The notes beneath the pieces were generated by a model. That model was not told where the DNA came from, did no database searches, and was given only the letters and a program-made list of their open reading frames with translations. Positions 17,619 to 27,132 of a stretch of DNA of 64,000 nt are shown one piece after another (position 1 is the stretch's first letter; each line of letters starts with the position of its first letter). Origin of the DNA: an uncultured Bacteroidia bacterium (lineage in GTDB: Bacteria > Bacteroidota > Bacteroidia > Bacteroidales > Prolixibacteraceae); the NCBI GenBank assembly GCA_903850335.1, contig CAINLJ010000271.1:62001-126000 (forward strand), written 5' to 3'. The position numbers were made by a program, and so were the translations under genes.

Positions 17619-20333
17619 TTAATTAAACACAGTATTTAAAATTCGTTCAAGGCTTCTCTTATGTTTTTCAAGAAGCCCTGTTGCCGGGCTGGCACTTTCG
17701 GCTCTGCTAATTAATTCGAGCTGAAGGTCTGGGTACTTTCTGGCGATATACGGCCATACACCCATATTGCCCGGTTCATCCTGCACCCACAGAACCCGTT
17801 TGGCATTTGGGTTATGAAAAATTATCGATCTTATCTCCTCAGCTGGGAAAGGATATAATTGTTCGATGCGTATGATAGCAAAATTTTTACGTTCTAGTTT
17901 CTCCCTGCGTTCCAGAAGCTCATAATATATCTTACCTGAGGTAAAAACAAGTACTTCAGCTTTTCCAGGCAAAACCTTTTCATCACCAATTATCTCCATG
18001 AATTCATGTGAGGTAAGATGACTGACCGGTGAAATTACCAAAGGATGTCTAAGTAAACTTTTTGGTGTAAAAACAATCATTGGAATCCTTATATTACCCA
18101 AGACCTGTCTTCTTAACAAATGAAACATATTTGCCGGAGTGGTAGGCATCATTACCTGCATATTGTAATTTGTACACAAGGATAACATTCTCTCCACTCT
18201 TCCACTTGAATGTTCAGAACCTTGTCCTTCATAGCCATGTGGAAGGAATAAAACAAGTCCGTTCATCAAGCCCCATTTCTCACCTGCAGAGCTAATATAC
18301 TGATCAATAATAACTTGTGCAACATTACTAAAGTCACCAAATTGAGCCTCCCAGATTGTTAATCCCTTAGGGTAAAATAGCGAATAACCATATTCAAATC
18401 CCATAACACCATATTCGTTGAGGGGAGAATTGAATACACTAAATTTTGCCTGGTCAGGAGCAATATTCTTAAGCGGATAATATTTCTCATTTCCTTCCTC
18501 CATTACAATTGCTGCGTGGCGATGTGAAAAGGTTCCTCTTTCACAATCCTGACCACTCAGACGAACAGGAATTCCCTCTGAGAGGAGAGTGGCAAAAGCA
18601 AGCTGCTCAGCTAAGGCCCAATCGACTTTATTATCTTCAATAAGCTGACGACGGTCAGAAAGTAGTTTAACAATTTTTCCAAAAAAATTCGTTTCGTCAG
18701 GAAGGGTGTTTATTTGTATTGCTAACTCCTTTAATTTATTTTCAGAGACACCTGTTGGAGTAAAATTTTGTTCTGCCGGTTCAGGAAACCGGTATGATTT
18801 ATACTCCTCTACCAGAAAACTCCTTATTTTTACCTTTTCAATACTCTTACTAATCTCGTATTTTTCCTCTAAATGTTGATTAAAAGCCTCTATATCTTCT
18901 AAAATCTCCTTTTGAGTCATAACTCCAGATGCAATGAGTTTATTTGCATATACATCCCGTGGATTTGGATGTTGTGCAATTGCCTTATATAGAAAAGGTT
19001 GAGTAAATCTTGGCTCATCTCCCTCATTATGTCCGTATTTCCGATACGATAAGATATCGATGAATACATCACAATGAAAATGCTGACGGAATTCCAGAGC
19101 AAGTTTAACTGTAAAAATAATAGCCTCCGCATCATCTCCGTTCACATGGAATACGGGTGACCGGGTAATTTTGGCAACATCTGTGCAATAAGTACTCGAT
19201 CTTGCATCCAGATAATCAGTAGTAAATCCTATTTGATTGTTTACAACTATGTGAATTGTTCCACCAGTTTTGTAACCTGATAATAATGACATTTGAACGA
19301 CTTCGTAGACAACGCCCTGACCCGCTATTGCAGCATCGCCATGAATCACTATGGGTGCAATTTTATCGAAGTTGCTATTATGAATAAAATCGATTTTTGC
19401 TCTCACCATCCCTTCTGCCAATGGTGCTACGGTTTCCAGGTGAGAAGGATTAGGAAGCAAACTGAGTTTAACCTTTGAACCATTTTTCGTAGTAACCACT
19501 TTATCGAAACCCAGATGATATTTCACATCTCCAAGCACTATACCATCTTCATATTCAGTAGCATAGAATTCTTTGAAAATATTTTCATAGGGTTTCTCCA
19601 TGATATTTGCCAGAACATTCAAACGTCCTCTGTGTGAAATACCAATTACATACTCTTCAAGTCCCAGGGTAACTCCATGCTCAATAATGGCATTTAAAGC
19701 TGGAATAAGGCCTTCGGTACCTTCCAGAGAAAACCGCTTGGCTCCGACAAATTTCTTATGGATGAAATTTTCAAAACCTGCGGCTTCTTTCAGATGTTTG
19801 AAAATCTCCCTTTGATCTTCATTACGCAGTTTTTCGCTGTTTCTGGAGCTTTCCATTCTTAGCTTTAGCCAGTCAATCACTTCAGGCTGACGCATATACA
19901 AATATTCAACACCAATTGATTCGCAATAGGTTTGCTCAAGGTGAGCTATTATATCACTTAGTGAGGCAGGTCCGATACCGATCTCTTTTCCGGCTTCAAA
20001 TACACCCTTCAAGTCGTTTTCTTCCAGTCCAAAATTTCGGTAATCCAGCGTCGGGGTATATTGTCTCCGTCTTCTTACAGGGTTGGTTCGCGTAAACAGG
20101 TGCCCACGTTGACGGTATCCATTTATCAGATTTAGTATACAAAACTCTTTTTCCAATTGACTTTTGTCAACTAACTCCTTGGATTTTGAATCATAAGATT
20201 TACGGGCAAGTTCAAATCCTTCAAAGAAGTTACGCCAGCTTTCGTCTAAATCCTGAGGGTTATTAAGATAATTGGTGTATAATTCTTCTATTGCACCGAT
20301 TTCATGATTTCCTACCTGAGAGAATTTATCCAT
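17619..20333 (-). CDS. sucA: 2-oxoglutarate dehydrogenase E1
   Basis: A 904-residue thiamine-diphosphate E1 of the 2-oxoglutarate dehydrogenase complex, close to the normal family length. The N-terminal segment SYLNN-type E2-binding region ([10 protein letters not shown], residues 17-26) is present. Hallmarks include [13 protein letters not shown] near 231, the TPP/Mg segment [13 protein letters not shown] near 331, and [21 protein letters not shown] near 422. The C-terminal transketolase-like domain carries [16 protein letters not shown] near 600. Start ATG 20333 gives the expected N-terminus. It is the first gene of sucAB and is divergent from the AddB-like gene. Confidence 0.97.
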   Translation of the reverse strand: MDKFSQVGNHEIGAIEELYTNYLNNPQDLDESWRNFFEGFELARKSYDSKSKELVDKSQLEKEFCILNLINGYRQRGHLFTRTNPVRRRRQYTPTLDYRNFGLEENDLKGVFEAGKEIGIGPASLSDIIAHLEQTYCESIGVEYLYMRQPEVIDWLKLRMESSRNSEKLRNEDQREIFKHLKEAAGFENFIHKKFVGAKRFSLEGTEGLIPALNAIIEHGVTLGLEEYVIGISHRGRLNVLANIMEKPYENIFKEFYATEYEDGIVLGDVKYHLGFDKVVTTKNGSKVKLSLLPNPSHLETVAPLAEGMVRAKIDFIHNSNFDKIAPIVIHGDAAIAGQGVVYEVVQMSLLSGYKTGGTIHIVVNNQIGFTTDYLDARSSTYCTDVAKITRSPVFHVNGDDAEAIIFTVKLALEFRQHFHCDVFIDILSYRKYGHNEGDEPRFTQPFLYKAIAQHPNPRDVYANKLIASGVMTQKEILEDIEAFNQHLEEKYEISKSIEKVKIRSFLVEEYKSYRFPEPAEQNFTPTGVSENKLKELAIQINTLPDETNFFGKIVKLLSDRRQLIEDNKVDWALAEQLAFATLLSEGIPVRLSGQDCERGTFSHRHAAIVMEEGNEKYYPLKNIAPDQAKFSVFNSPLNEYGVMGFEYGYSLFYPKGLTIWEAQFGDFSNVAQVIIDQYISSAGEKWGLMNGLVLFLPHGYEGQGSEHSSGRVERMLSLCTNYNMQVMMPTTPANMFHLLRRQVLGNIRIPMIVFTPKSLLRHPLVISPVSHLTSHEFMEIIGDEKVLPGKAEVLVFTSGKIYYELLERREKLERKNFAIIRIEQLYPFPAEEIRSIIFHNPNAKRVLWVQDEPGNMGVWPYIARKYPDLQLELISRAESASPATGLLEKHKRSLERILNTVFN

Positions 20334-20413
20334 TTTTTAATTTTAATTCCGTTACAATTACAAATAAATTACAGAGATGTTCAACGATTGGTCCTATTTT
20401 AAACACTCTAATA

Positions 20414-20432
20414 TTGTTATTCAAAATAACAA
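20414..20432. promoter_or_regulatory. Palindrome in the sucA/AddB-like divergent promoter region
   Basis: TTGTTATT-CAA-AATAACAA is a perfect inverted repeat with 8-bp arms. Read on the minus strand its centre contains TTATTTTG, one base off the TAnnTTTG -7 box, about 80 bp before the sucA start. It resembles an operator overlapping a promoter. The rest of the 213-bp gap shows nothing clear. Confidence 0.4.
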
Positions 20433-20546
20433 CCAATTTAAAAATATTTCGTCTGAATTTACTATTTCTTTGGCGAATAAGTTAAACTCGACAAAGTAAC
20501 TGAATATTTACTTATTTTTACTCTTTATTGTTAAATTAGATGGGTT

Positions 20547-23465
20547 ATGAAAGGATTTTTAAATCAAGTGGCGTCTCATTTGTTTAAAATACATGATAAC
20601 AATATTAATAAATTAACACTTGTTTTTCCGAACAGGCGCGGAGGTGTGTTTTTTAAAAATTATCTGAATAATCTGGTTGAAGTACCCATAATTTCACCCG
20701 GGACGATCACAATAAACGAATTGTTTTCAGAACTCTCAGATTTACATGTTCCTGATCGTTTAAGTCTTATATTTAGATTGTATAAAGTCTATTGCGAATT
20801 TTCAGAATCAAAAGAGCCTTTCGATGATTTCTATTATTGGGGAGAGATGCTGCTCGCTGATTTTGATCAGGTTGATAAATATCTTGCAGATGCAAATGTG
20901 TTATTTACAAATGTCACTGATCTAAAGGAGATTGATGAACATTTTAATGGCATGAACAGTGACCAAAAAGAACTTTTTGGCAATTTCTGGCGAACTCTTT
21001 CTGATACAAATAAAACACCAAACCAGCAGGAATTTATTAGATTATGGAAAGATTTGACTGAAGTTTATACGAAATTTAAATATTCCCTGCATCAGGAAGG
21101 ACTTGCTTATGAGGGGATGTTATACAGAGAAGTGGTTGAAAGTAAAATTTCCGGTGGTCACAGTGCATTCGAAGGAAAATACTTCATATTTATTGGTTTT
21201 AATGCACTAAACAGTTGTGAAGAAGTGCTGTTTGATAATCTTCTGGAGAATAAAAGAGCCGAATTTTATTGGGATTTTGACAAGTATTATCTGGAGGATG
21301 TCACACAGGAAGCGGGATATTTCATGCGTCGGAATATTGTGAGATTTCCACAAGCTGCCTTTATCCATGAGAATGATTCTTTAAAATCTTTATCAAAATC
21401 GATGAAAATTGTGAATATTTCTTCACAAGTCGGCCAGGCACAGGTTGCAGCAAATGAACTTAGTCAAAAACCTGAGCGGGATCAGGATTTTGATGAAACT
21501 GCGGTGATACTTTGTGACGAAGAATTATTACTTCCTGTGATAGGCTCCTTGTCTGAAAAGATTGGCAAAGTAAACGTTACTATGGGTTATCCGCTCAAAA
21601 TGACACCAGTTTTCAGTCTGATTGCTCAATTAATCATCCTGCAGAAGAATGTCAGATCTGAAGGAGAGAGGCTCTTTTTTTATAATAATGATGTCATTCA
21701 GGTTCTTAATCATCAGCTCGTGATCGATTTTGATCCACCTTTAATTAAAAGTCTAATTGATAAGATCTTAAAGGATAATATTATCTATATTGAGGATACG
21801 ATTTTAAATAAAAACTCTTTCCTCCAACGATTTTTTTATATTCCTAAAGATATTGCAGGGCTGTCAGACTATTTTCAGGAAATCATAAAAGTGATCTTTT
21901 CTCATTGGCAATCAGTTGAAAATGAAAACTTAAATGATGAATTAAACCTTAACTCAAATCCCCGGCAACCTAAAAATTCAATTATCTATAGCGAATACCT
22001 CTACCGGTCGTATCTTGCTGTAAAGAGGCTCAAATATATACTTGTAAATGATGGAGCAAAGGTCTTTAAGTCAGACAATTTCATTTCAAAAGAATCTTTT
22101 TTCCGTTTTTTGAGCCAGTATTTGAGCAATGTTACAATTCCATTCGAAGGTGAACCCCTTGAAGGATTGCAGATTATGGGTATACTTGAAACAAGGGCCC
22201 TTGATTTCAAGAATCTTATTTTTCTTTCGATGAATGAAGGTATTATGCCTAAAATATCATCTTCCGGGTCATTCATACCTTATAATCTGCGAAGGGTATT
22301 TGGCTTACCAACAATCGAGGAACAAAATGCGATGTATGCATATTACTTTTACAGGCTTCTTCAACGTGCAGAAAACATAACCTTTGTATATGATTCCGGG
22401 GTTAACGGCTTATTTTCAGGTGAAAAAAGCAGGTATCTCTATCAATTGCAATTGGAATCGAACTTTAAAATTGAAGAATTAAATATTGTTTTTGATCTGG
22501 AAAATAGTGCAATTCAGGCAATAACAATTGAAAAAGATGCAAAGGTGATGACGCGTCTAAACGATTATTTGAATACGAAGAAAACTTTAACTCCCAGTGC
22601 AATAGATAAATACTTAACCTGTCAGTTGCAATTTTATTTTCGGTATTCAGCAGGAATTTTCGAACCGGATGAGATTTCAGAAGAGGTGGATTCTAAGATA
22701 TTTGGACTCTTGTTTCATGATGCTATGGAACAAATATATAAACCATTCATAGGCAGGAAAGTTATTAGTACGGATATTAATAAAATTTTGAACGACCAGG
22801 AAAGCATAAGCGAGATTATAAAGAATTCATTTAACAAGGTATACTTTAAAGGAAACCAACAAATTGAAGAATTTTCGCTAACCGGACGTAACTGGCTAAT
22901 TTATGAGGTTGTAAAAAAGTACATTAATCAATTGTTAATTGTTGACTTAAAACGGACCCCATTTGAAATTAATGCGCTTGAAGAAAAGGTAAATACATCG
23001 TTTACAATAAATAATTCCGAACAGACTGTTACTATAGGTGGGACAATTGATCGTCTGGATCTTTCCGGCAATATTGCATATATCTTTGATTATAAGACGG
23101 GTAAAACAGATTTAAATTTTTCGGAGTTACAGTCTCTTTTCGATAGAAACAATAAAACCCGGAATAAGGGAGCATTTCAAACGCTTGTATATTCTTATGT
23201 ATTATATAAAAGCCGGCCCGGGCTGACCCAGATTTATCCTGGCATTTATTCGTTACGTGGAATTTTTGAAGAAAATTTTTACCCCTTGTTACGCTCAAAA
23301 GAATCAGGCAATAATGTGGTTGAATTTATTTCTGTATCAGAATCATTTGAAACTTTGTTCAGACAGCTTCTGGAAGAGATTTTTAACCCATTATTACCCT
23401 TTGTGCAAACTACAAATGAAGAGAACTGTAAATATTGCTCATACCGGCAGATATGTCGCAGATAG
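20547..23465 (+). CDS. AddB-like PD-(D/E)XK nuclease with Fe-S cluster motif
   Basis: A 972-residue protein resembling AddB/RexB. The N-terminus has a degenerate helicase-like PNRRGGVFFKNYL segment near 27-39. The C-terminal nuclease (from about 690) has GLLFHDAMEQIY, then GTIDRLDL and FDYKTGK, giving the Asp...Asp-x-Lys core. One Cys in YLTCQLQFYF (near 690) and three in CKYCSYRQIC at the extreme C-terminus match the four-Cys Fe-S staple of AddB-type nucleases. The expected role is double-strand-break end resection with a UvrD/AddA-like helicase, but no such gene is adjacent here. It converges on trmD with a 19-bp gap. Confidence 0.85.
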   Translation: MKGFLNQVASHLFKIHDNNINKLTLVFPNRRGGVFFKNYLNNLVEVPIISPGTITINELFSELSDLHVPDRLSLIFRLYKVYCEFSESKEPFDDFYYWGEMLLADFDQVDKYLADANVLFTNVTDLKEIDEHFNGMNSDQKELFGNFWRTLSDTNKTPNQQEFIRLWKDLTEVYTKFKYSLHQEGLAYEGMLYREVVESKISGGHSAFEGKYFIFIGFNALNSCEEVLFDNLLENKRAEFYWDFDKYYLEDVTQEAGYFMRRNIVRFPQAAFIHENDSLKSLSKSMKIVNISSQVGQAQVAANELSQKPERDQDFDETAVILCDEELLLPVIGSLSEKIGKVNVTMGYPLKMTPVFSLIAQLIILQKNVRSEGERLFFYNNDVIQVLNHQLVIDFDPPLIKSLIDKILKDNIIYIEDTILNKNSFLQRFFYIPKDIAGLSDYFQEIIKVIFSHWQSVENENLNDELNLNSNPRQPKNSIIYSEYLYRSYLAVKRLKYILVNDGAKVFKSDNFISKESFFRFLSQYLSNVTIPFEGEPLEGLQIMGILETRALDFKNLIFLSMNEGIMPKISSSGSFIPYNLRRVFGLPTIEEQNAMYAYYFYRLLQRAENITFVYDSGVNGLFSGEKSRYLYQLQLESNFKIEELNIVFDLENSAIQAITIEKDAKVMTRLNDYLNTKKTLTPSAIDKYLTCQLQFYFRYSAGIFEPDEISEEVDSKIFGLLFHDAMEQIYKPFIGRKVISTDINKILNDQESISEIIKNSFNKVYFKGNQQIEEFSLTGRNWLIYEVVKKYINQLLIVDLKRTPFEINALEEKVNTSFTINNSEQTVTIGGTIDRLDLSGNIAYIFDYKTGKTDLNFSELQSLFDRNNKTRNKGAFQTLVYSYVLYKSRPGLTQIYPGIYSLRGIFEENFYPLLRSKESGNNVVEFISVSESFETLFRQLLEEIFNPLLPFVQTTNEENCKYCSYRQICRR

Positions 23466-23484
23466 CAATTTTATTTATCAGGAA

Positions 23485-24162
23485 TTAAATATTCAACATA
23501 TCAGGACGAATCTTTTTTGTTCTTTCGTAGGCCTGATCATGTTTCCATTCATCAATGAGCTGGTCGTTTCCCGACAGCAGTATGTCCGGGACACGCCATC
23601 CTTTATATTCTGCCGGTCTTGTATACACAGGTGGCGTTAATAATCCATCCTGAAAAGAATCCGTAAGGGCCGAGGTTTCATCAGAAAGTACACCAGGAAT
23701 TAACCGTACAATTGCATCTGAAACAATGGCTGCGGCTAATTCACCACCTGTAAGAACGTAATCCCCGATCGATAGCTCCATAGTAATCAGATTATCACGA
23801 ACTCTCTGATCGACACCTTTATAGTGTCCGCACAGTAAAATCAGGTTTTTCTTTAAAGACAACCTGTTTGCATCCTGTTGTACAAACTGGCGCGCATCCG
23901 GAGTAAGAAAAATCACTTCATCATAATCCCTTTGGCTTTTTAATTCACTTATCGCCTTATCAATAGGTTCAATACACATCACCATTCCAGCACCTTTACT
24001 AAAGGCATAGTCGTCAACACGCTTGTGCTTGTCTGTTGACCAGTCTCTGATATTGTGGATATAAATTTCGGCTAATGCTTTATCTCTTGCCCTTTTAAGA
24101 ATAGAGTGATTAAAAGGGCTTTCCAGTAATTCAGGTACAACGGTAAGAATATCTATTCGCAT
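23485..24162 (-). CDS. trmD: tRNA (guanine-37-N1)-methyltransferase
   Basis: A 225-residue SPOUT-family enzyme that methylates G37 next to the anticodon and prevents frameshifting. Signatures seen are [15 protein letters not shown] near residues 48-62, the AdoMet-knot segment [15 protein letters not shown] near 109-123, and [14 protein letters not shown] near 132-145. Length is normal. In many genomes trmD sits with rpsP-rimM-rplS; here it stands alone, with its own well-formed promoter upstream, and converges on the AddB-like gene. Confidence 0.97.
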   Translation of the reverse strand: MRIDILTVVPELLESPFNHSILKRARDKALAEIYIHNIRDWSTDKHKRVDDYAFSKGAGMVMCIEPIDKAISELKSQRDYDEVIFLTPDARQFVQQDANRLSLKKNLILLCGHYKGVDQRVRDNLITMELSIGDYVLTGGELAAAIVSDAIVRLIPGVLSDETSALTDSFQDGLLTPPVYTRPAEYKGWRVPDILLSGNDQLIDEWKHDQAYERTKKIRPDMLNI

Positions 24163-24175
24163 AGTTAAATTTTTA

Positions 24176-24207
24176 CAAAAGTATCATTCCAAAATGATCT
24201 TAGCAAT
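24176..24207 (-). promoter_or_regulatory. Promoter of trmD
   Basis: On the minus strand TACTTTTG (24183-24176) fully matches TAnnTTTG. ATTG (24207-24204) lies 20 bp upstream, three of four bases of the -33 TTTG box. The -7 box ends 13 bp before the start codon. Confidence 0.6.
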
Positions 24208-24247
24208 CGGCTGCGGTTAATTAGTCACAACTTGATTTGATAATAAA

Positions 24248-24291
24248 ATGACATTATGTCTGATGAATTATGACAAAAATGACAATATGTC
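24248..24291. promoter_or_regulatory. Two matching palindromes upstream of hsp20
   Basis: TGACATTATGTC (24249-24260) and TGACAATATGTC (24280-24291) differ at one base and are 31 bp apart, close to three DNA turns, so both face the same side of the helix. They lie some 40-75 bp upstream of a sigma-54-like promoter. They look like paired binding sites for a dimeric regulator. Confidence 0.5.
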
Positions 24292-24325
24292 TTGTTTTTT
24301 AATCATATAAATCTTTAATTGAGGT

Positions 24326-24341
24326 TTGGCACATCAATTGA
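24326..24341 (+). promoter_or_regulatory. Sigma-54-like (-24/-12) promoter of hsp20
   Basis: TTGGCAC-N5-TTGA fits TTGGCAC-N5-TTGC with correct spacing and one mismatch at the -12 C. The predicted start is near 24353, about 47 nt before the ATG at 24400. No TAnnTTTG box is seen upstream of this gene. Confidence 0.5.
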
Positions 24342-24399
24342 AAGGGTAGAGTCAGAATAAATATAGATTTTAGTGTTAAACAATTTAAACAAAAAAGTT

Positions 24400-24825
24400 A
24401 TGAATTTACTGAGATTTTCAAGACCTGCGGGTTACAATTATTTTTTAGACAATGGATTTAATAGTCTTTTCAGAGATTTAGAGAATGAAAACTGTTTTGT
24501 AACTCCTTCGGCCAATGTAATTGAAACAAAGGAGGATTTTAAGATTGAACTTTCTGTCGCCGGTTTTACGAAGGAGCAAATTACAATTCAATTTCAGGAT
24601 AACCTTCTGATTGTGAAAGGAAAAAGTGAAGATCAGCCAAATGAAAACGAAAAATTCCTTACCCGGGAATTCGGATTTAAAAGGATTGTGAGGCGCTTTT
24701 CGTTACCTAAAACAGTTGATCCCGAATTAATCAGCGCAAGCTCGTCCAACGGCGTTTTAACGATCGTTATTCCCAAAAAAACGGAGGATAAGGAAAAGGA
24801 ACTAAAAGAAATTGTTATCAATTAA
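24400..24825 (+). CDS. Hsp20/alpha-crystallin small heat shock protein
   Basis: A 141-residue small heat shock protein that holds unfolding proteins in an ATP-independent way. I use ATG 24400 (MNLLRFSRP); an in-frame GTG at 24373 would add nine unconserved residues. The alpha-crystallin domain spans about residues 35-128, with VIETKEDFKIELSVAGF, the NGVLTIVIPKK signature near the end, and a charged C-terminal tail. The C-terminal tail has no clear I-x-I motif. The gene stands alone between trmD and the DUF349 gene with its own terminator. Upstream it carries a sigma-54-like promoter and two palindromes. Confidence 0.94.
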   Translation: MNLLRFSRPAGYNYFLDNGFNSLFRDLENENCFVTPSANVIETKEDFKIELSVAGFTKEQITIQFQDNLLIVKGKSEDQPNENEKFLTREFGFKRIVRRFSLPKTVDPELISASSSNGVLTIVIPKKTEDKEKELKEIVIN

Positions 24826-24854
24826 TTTTATAAAGTATTAATATTAAATTGTTT

Positions 24855-24893
24855 AAAGGGCTTGCGGTAATATTCTGCAGCCCTTTGCTTTTT
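24855..24893 (+). terminator. Rho-independent terminator of hsp20
   Basis: AAAGGGCT (24855-24862) pairs with AGCCCTTT (24879-24886); inner GC pairs extend the stem. It is followed by GCTTTTT. Confidence 0.85.
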
Positions 24894-24919
24894 GGGGCTT
24901 AAAATATGTTTTCGAATTA

Positions 24920-24951
24920 GTTGAGGATTAGCCGGTAAATATCTATTTTCG
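24920..24951 (+). promoter_or_regulatory. Promoter of DUF349-pyrG-yidC
   Basis: TATTTTCG (24944-24951) is one base off TAnnTTTG, with GTTG (24920-24923) 20 bp upstream as a near -33 box. Its last base is the G of an in-frame GTG codon, so that GTG should not be in the mRNA and translation should begin downstream. Confidence 0.5.
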
Positions 24952-24992
24952 TGGAAAATAATTATTGTATACATCCTGGCTTAATCGCCGTA

Positions 24993-27089
24993 ATGAAATT
25001 GCAGATGGAATCTAAGGAATTAAAACAAAGCACAGCATCCGATGAAAATGAGTTACCCGATAATGGTGCAGAAACACCTAATATTGAGGGATTTGTTAAT
25101 ATTGAAAACGATAAGAAAATAGTGGATGAAGTGGAAGTAGCTTCAGCTGTGGAATTATCAGAGTCGATTGCCGATCCTGTAATTGAAGAGGTAGAGACAC
25201 CTGTTATTGATTTAAAGAGTATTCCAATGCCGGTTTCAGAGGTTGCAGGAACAAGTGAAAATACATTAATAGACCAGATCGTGCAGATTCCTCAGGATAT
25301 TGAGGAGGACGATGATCTTTTCAGTGACGGAGAGCCGGACACACACCTAATTCCTGTACATGATTATTCATCATACAGTAAAGTTCAGTTAGTTAATACT
25401 TTACGGAAAATTTTATCGGAAAGTACAACCGAAGAAATCAGACCTCATGCTGAAGCGATTAAGGGATGCTTTTATAAAATCCGAAACATTGAAATACAGG
25501 AACAAAAACTGGCATTCACAGCCGAAGGAAATGATGAAGAATTGTTTGAACCAAAAGAAGATGTTCAGGAGGCGGAATTAAAAGATTTACTTAAAGAATA
25601 TAAGAATCTTCGTGCTGAATTGAATAAAAAGCAGGAAGCCGTCAAAGAAGAAAATTACCATAAGAAACTTGCTATAATTGAGGAGATTAAATCATTGATA
25701 AACAGTGAGGAATCCATAAACATGACATTTCAGGAGTTTAATAATCTTCAGGATAAATGGAAGAATATTGGACAGGTACCTCAAACCAGGGTTAAGGATT
25801 TATGGGAGAATTATCACTATAATGTTGAATTGTTCTATGACTTTGTGAAGATTAACCGTGAGCTTCGTGATTTAGATCTTCGCAGGAATATGGATGAGAA
25901 AAATAAGCTTTGCCTTAAAGCAGAGCAGCTGGCAGCTTCAGCCGATTCGGAGGCCTTGTCGACTTTCCGCGAGCTGCAGAAATTACATGAATCCTGGCGT
26001 GAAATTGGTCCTGTACCCAGAGAGAGTAAACAAGAGTTGTGGGAGCGGTTTAAATCTGCAACGACATTAATAAATAAACGATATCAGCAATTTTTTGAGC
26101 TCGAACGATCTTCACAAAAGGAACAGCTACTTAAGAAGATTGAGCTTTGCGAAATGGCTGAACAATATTGCAAATTTACTTCGGACAATCCACGGGAGTG
26201 GAATGATATTACTGAGAAAGTTATTGCATTACAGGAAGCTTGGAAGAATTCCGGATTTGGTCCCCGAAAAGAGAATGCAAAAGTCTGGGAACGTTTCAGA
26301 GCGGCAAATGACACTTTTTTCCAAAACAAACGTGATTTCTGGAATAAAAGTAAAGATCAGCTGAATAAGAATTTAGCTCTTAAAACAGAAATTTGCGAGC
26401 AGGCTGAAAAATTAAAGGAATCTGACGACTGGAAGGCCACAACAGATAAGCTCATTGCTCTTCAAAAGAAATGGAAAGAAGTTGGACCCGTGCCCAGAAA
26501 GCAATCTGAGCTGATATGGAAAAGATTCAGAAGTGCATGCGATGAGTTCTTTAACCATAAAACCACTCATTTTTCCGGAGTAACAGACGATCAGGATGAG
26601 AATTACAAAGCCAAAAAAGCTTTACTGGTTGAAATTGAAAATTTTAAACCTGGTGGAAACTCTAAGACAGATTTGGAAGTTTTGAAGAAGTTTCAGGAGA
26701 GGTGGTCTGAAATAGGTTTTGTACCATTTCGTAAAAAGGAGGAGTTACAAACACGCTATCATACCCTCATTGACAGTCATTTTGATCAGTTAAAGTTGGA
26801 TGACCAGGATATGGGTCTCTATAAATTCAAAAGTAAGATTGAACATTTAGCCTCTCAGCCCCGGGGCTGGTCCAAGATTAACCTTGATCGGGATCGTTTG
26901 GCACAACAGTTAAAACAGCTTGAAATTGACATAAATACACTTAGTAATAATGTAGGATTCTTCGGATCCAGTAAAGGAGCTCAATCCCTTATTCAAGGTG
27001 TGAATCTCCAAATGGAAAAGATCAGAGTTCAGATTGATTATATTAAGGAAAAATTAAAAATTATTGATTCCCAGGAAGAAATTAATTAG
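24993..27089 (+). CDS. DUF349 repeat protein
   Basis: A protein of 698 residues from ATG 24993 (a second ATG at 25005 is equally possible; an upstream GTG at 24951 overlaps the promoter). The first 130 residues are acidic and low complexity. Five helical DUF349 repeats follow, each with a W-x-x-x-G-x-(V/G)-P core, for example WKNIGQVP, WREIGPVP, WKNSGFGP, WKEVGPVP and WSEIGFVP. The rest is highly charged and likely coiled coil. DUF349 proteins are common in Bacteroidota; their function is not established. It lies 43 bp before pyrG, so it probably heads a three-gene operon. Confidence 0.88.
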   Translation: MKLQMESKELKQSTASDENELPDNGAETPNIEGFVNIENDKKIVDEVEVASAVELSESIADPVIEEVETPVIDLKSIPMPVSEVAGTSENTLIDQIVQIPQDIEEDDDLFSDGEPDTHLIPVHDYSSYSKVQLVNTLRKILSESTTEEIRPHAEAIKGCFYKIRNIEIQEQKLAFTAEGNDEELFEPKEDVQEAELKDLLKEYKNLRAELNKKQEAVKEENYHKKLAIIEEIKSLINSEESINMTFQEFNNLQDKWKNIGQVPQTRVKDLWENYHYNVELFYDFVKINRELRDLDLRRNMDEKNKLCLKAEQLAASADSEALSTFRELQKLHESWREIGPVPRESKQELWERFKSATTLINKRYQQFFELERSSQKEQLLKKIELCEMAEQYCKFTSDNPREWNDITEKVIALQEAWKNSGFGPRKENAKVWERFRAANDTFFQNKRDFWNKSKDQLNKNLALKTEICEQAEKLKESDDWKATTDKLIALQKKWKEVGPVPRKQSELIWKRFRSACDEFFNHKTTHFSGVTDDQDENYKAKKALLVEIENFKPGGNSKTDLEVLKKFQERWSEIGFVPFRKKEELQTRYHTLIDSHFDQLKLDDQDMGLYKFKSKIEHLASQPRGWSKINLDRDRLAQQLKQLEIDINTLSNNVGFFGSSKGAQSLIQGVNLQMEKIRVQIDYIKEKLKIIDSQEEIN

Positions 27090-27132
27090 TGAATCAATTC
27101 CAAACTTTTAGAATGGATAAAAAATTATAAAT

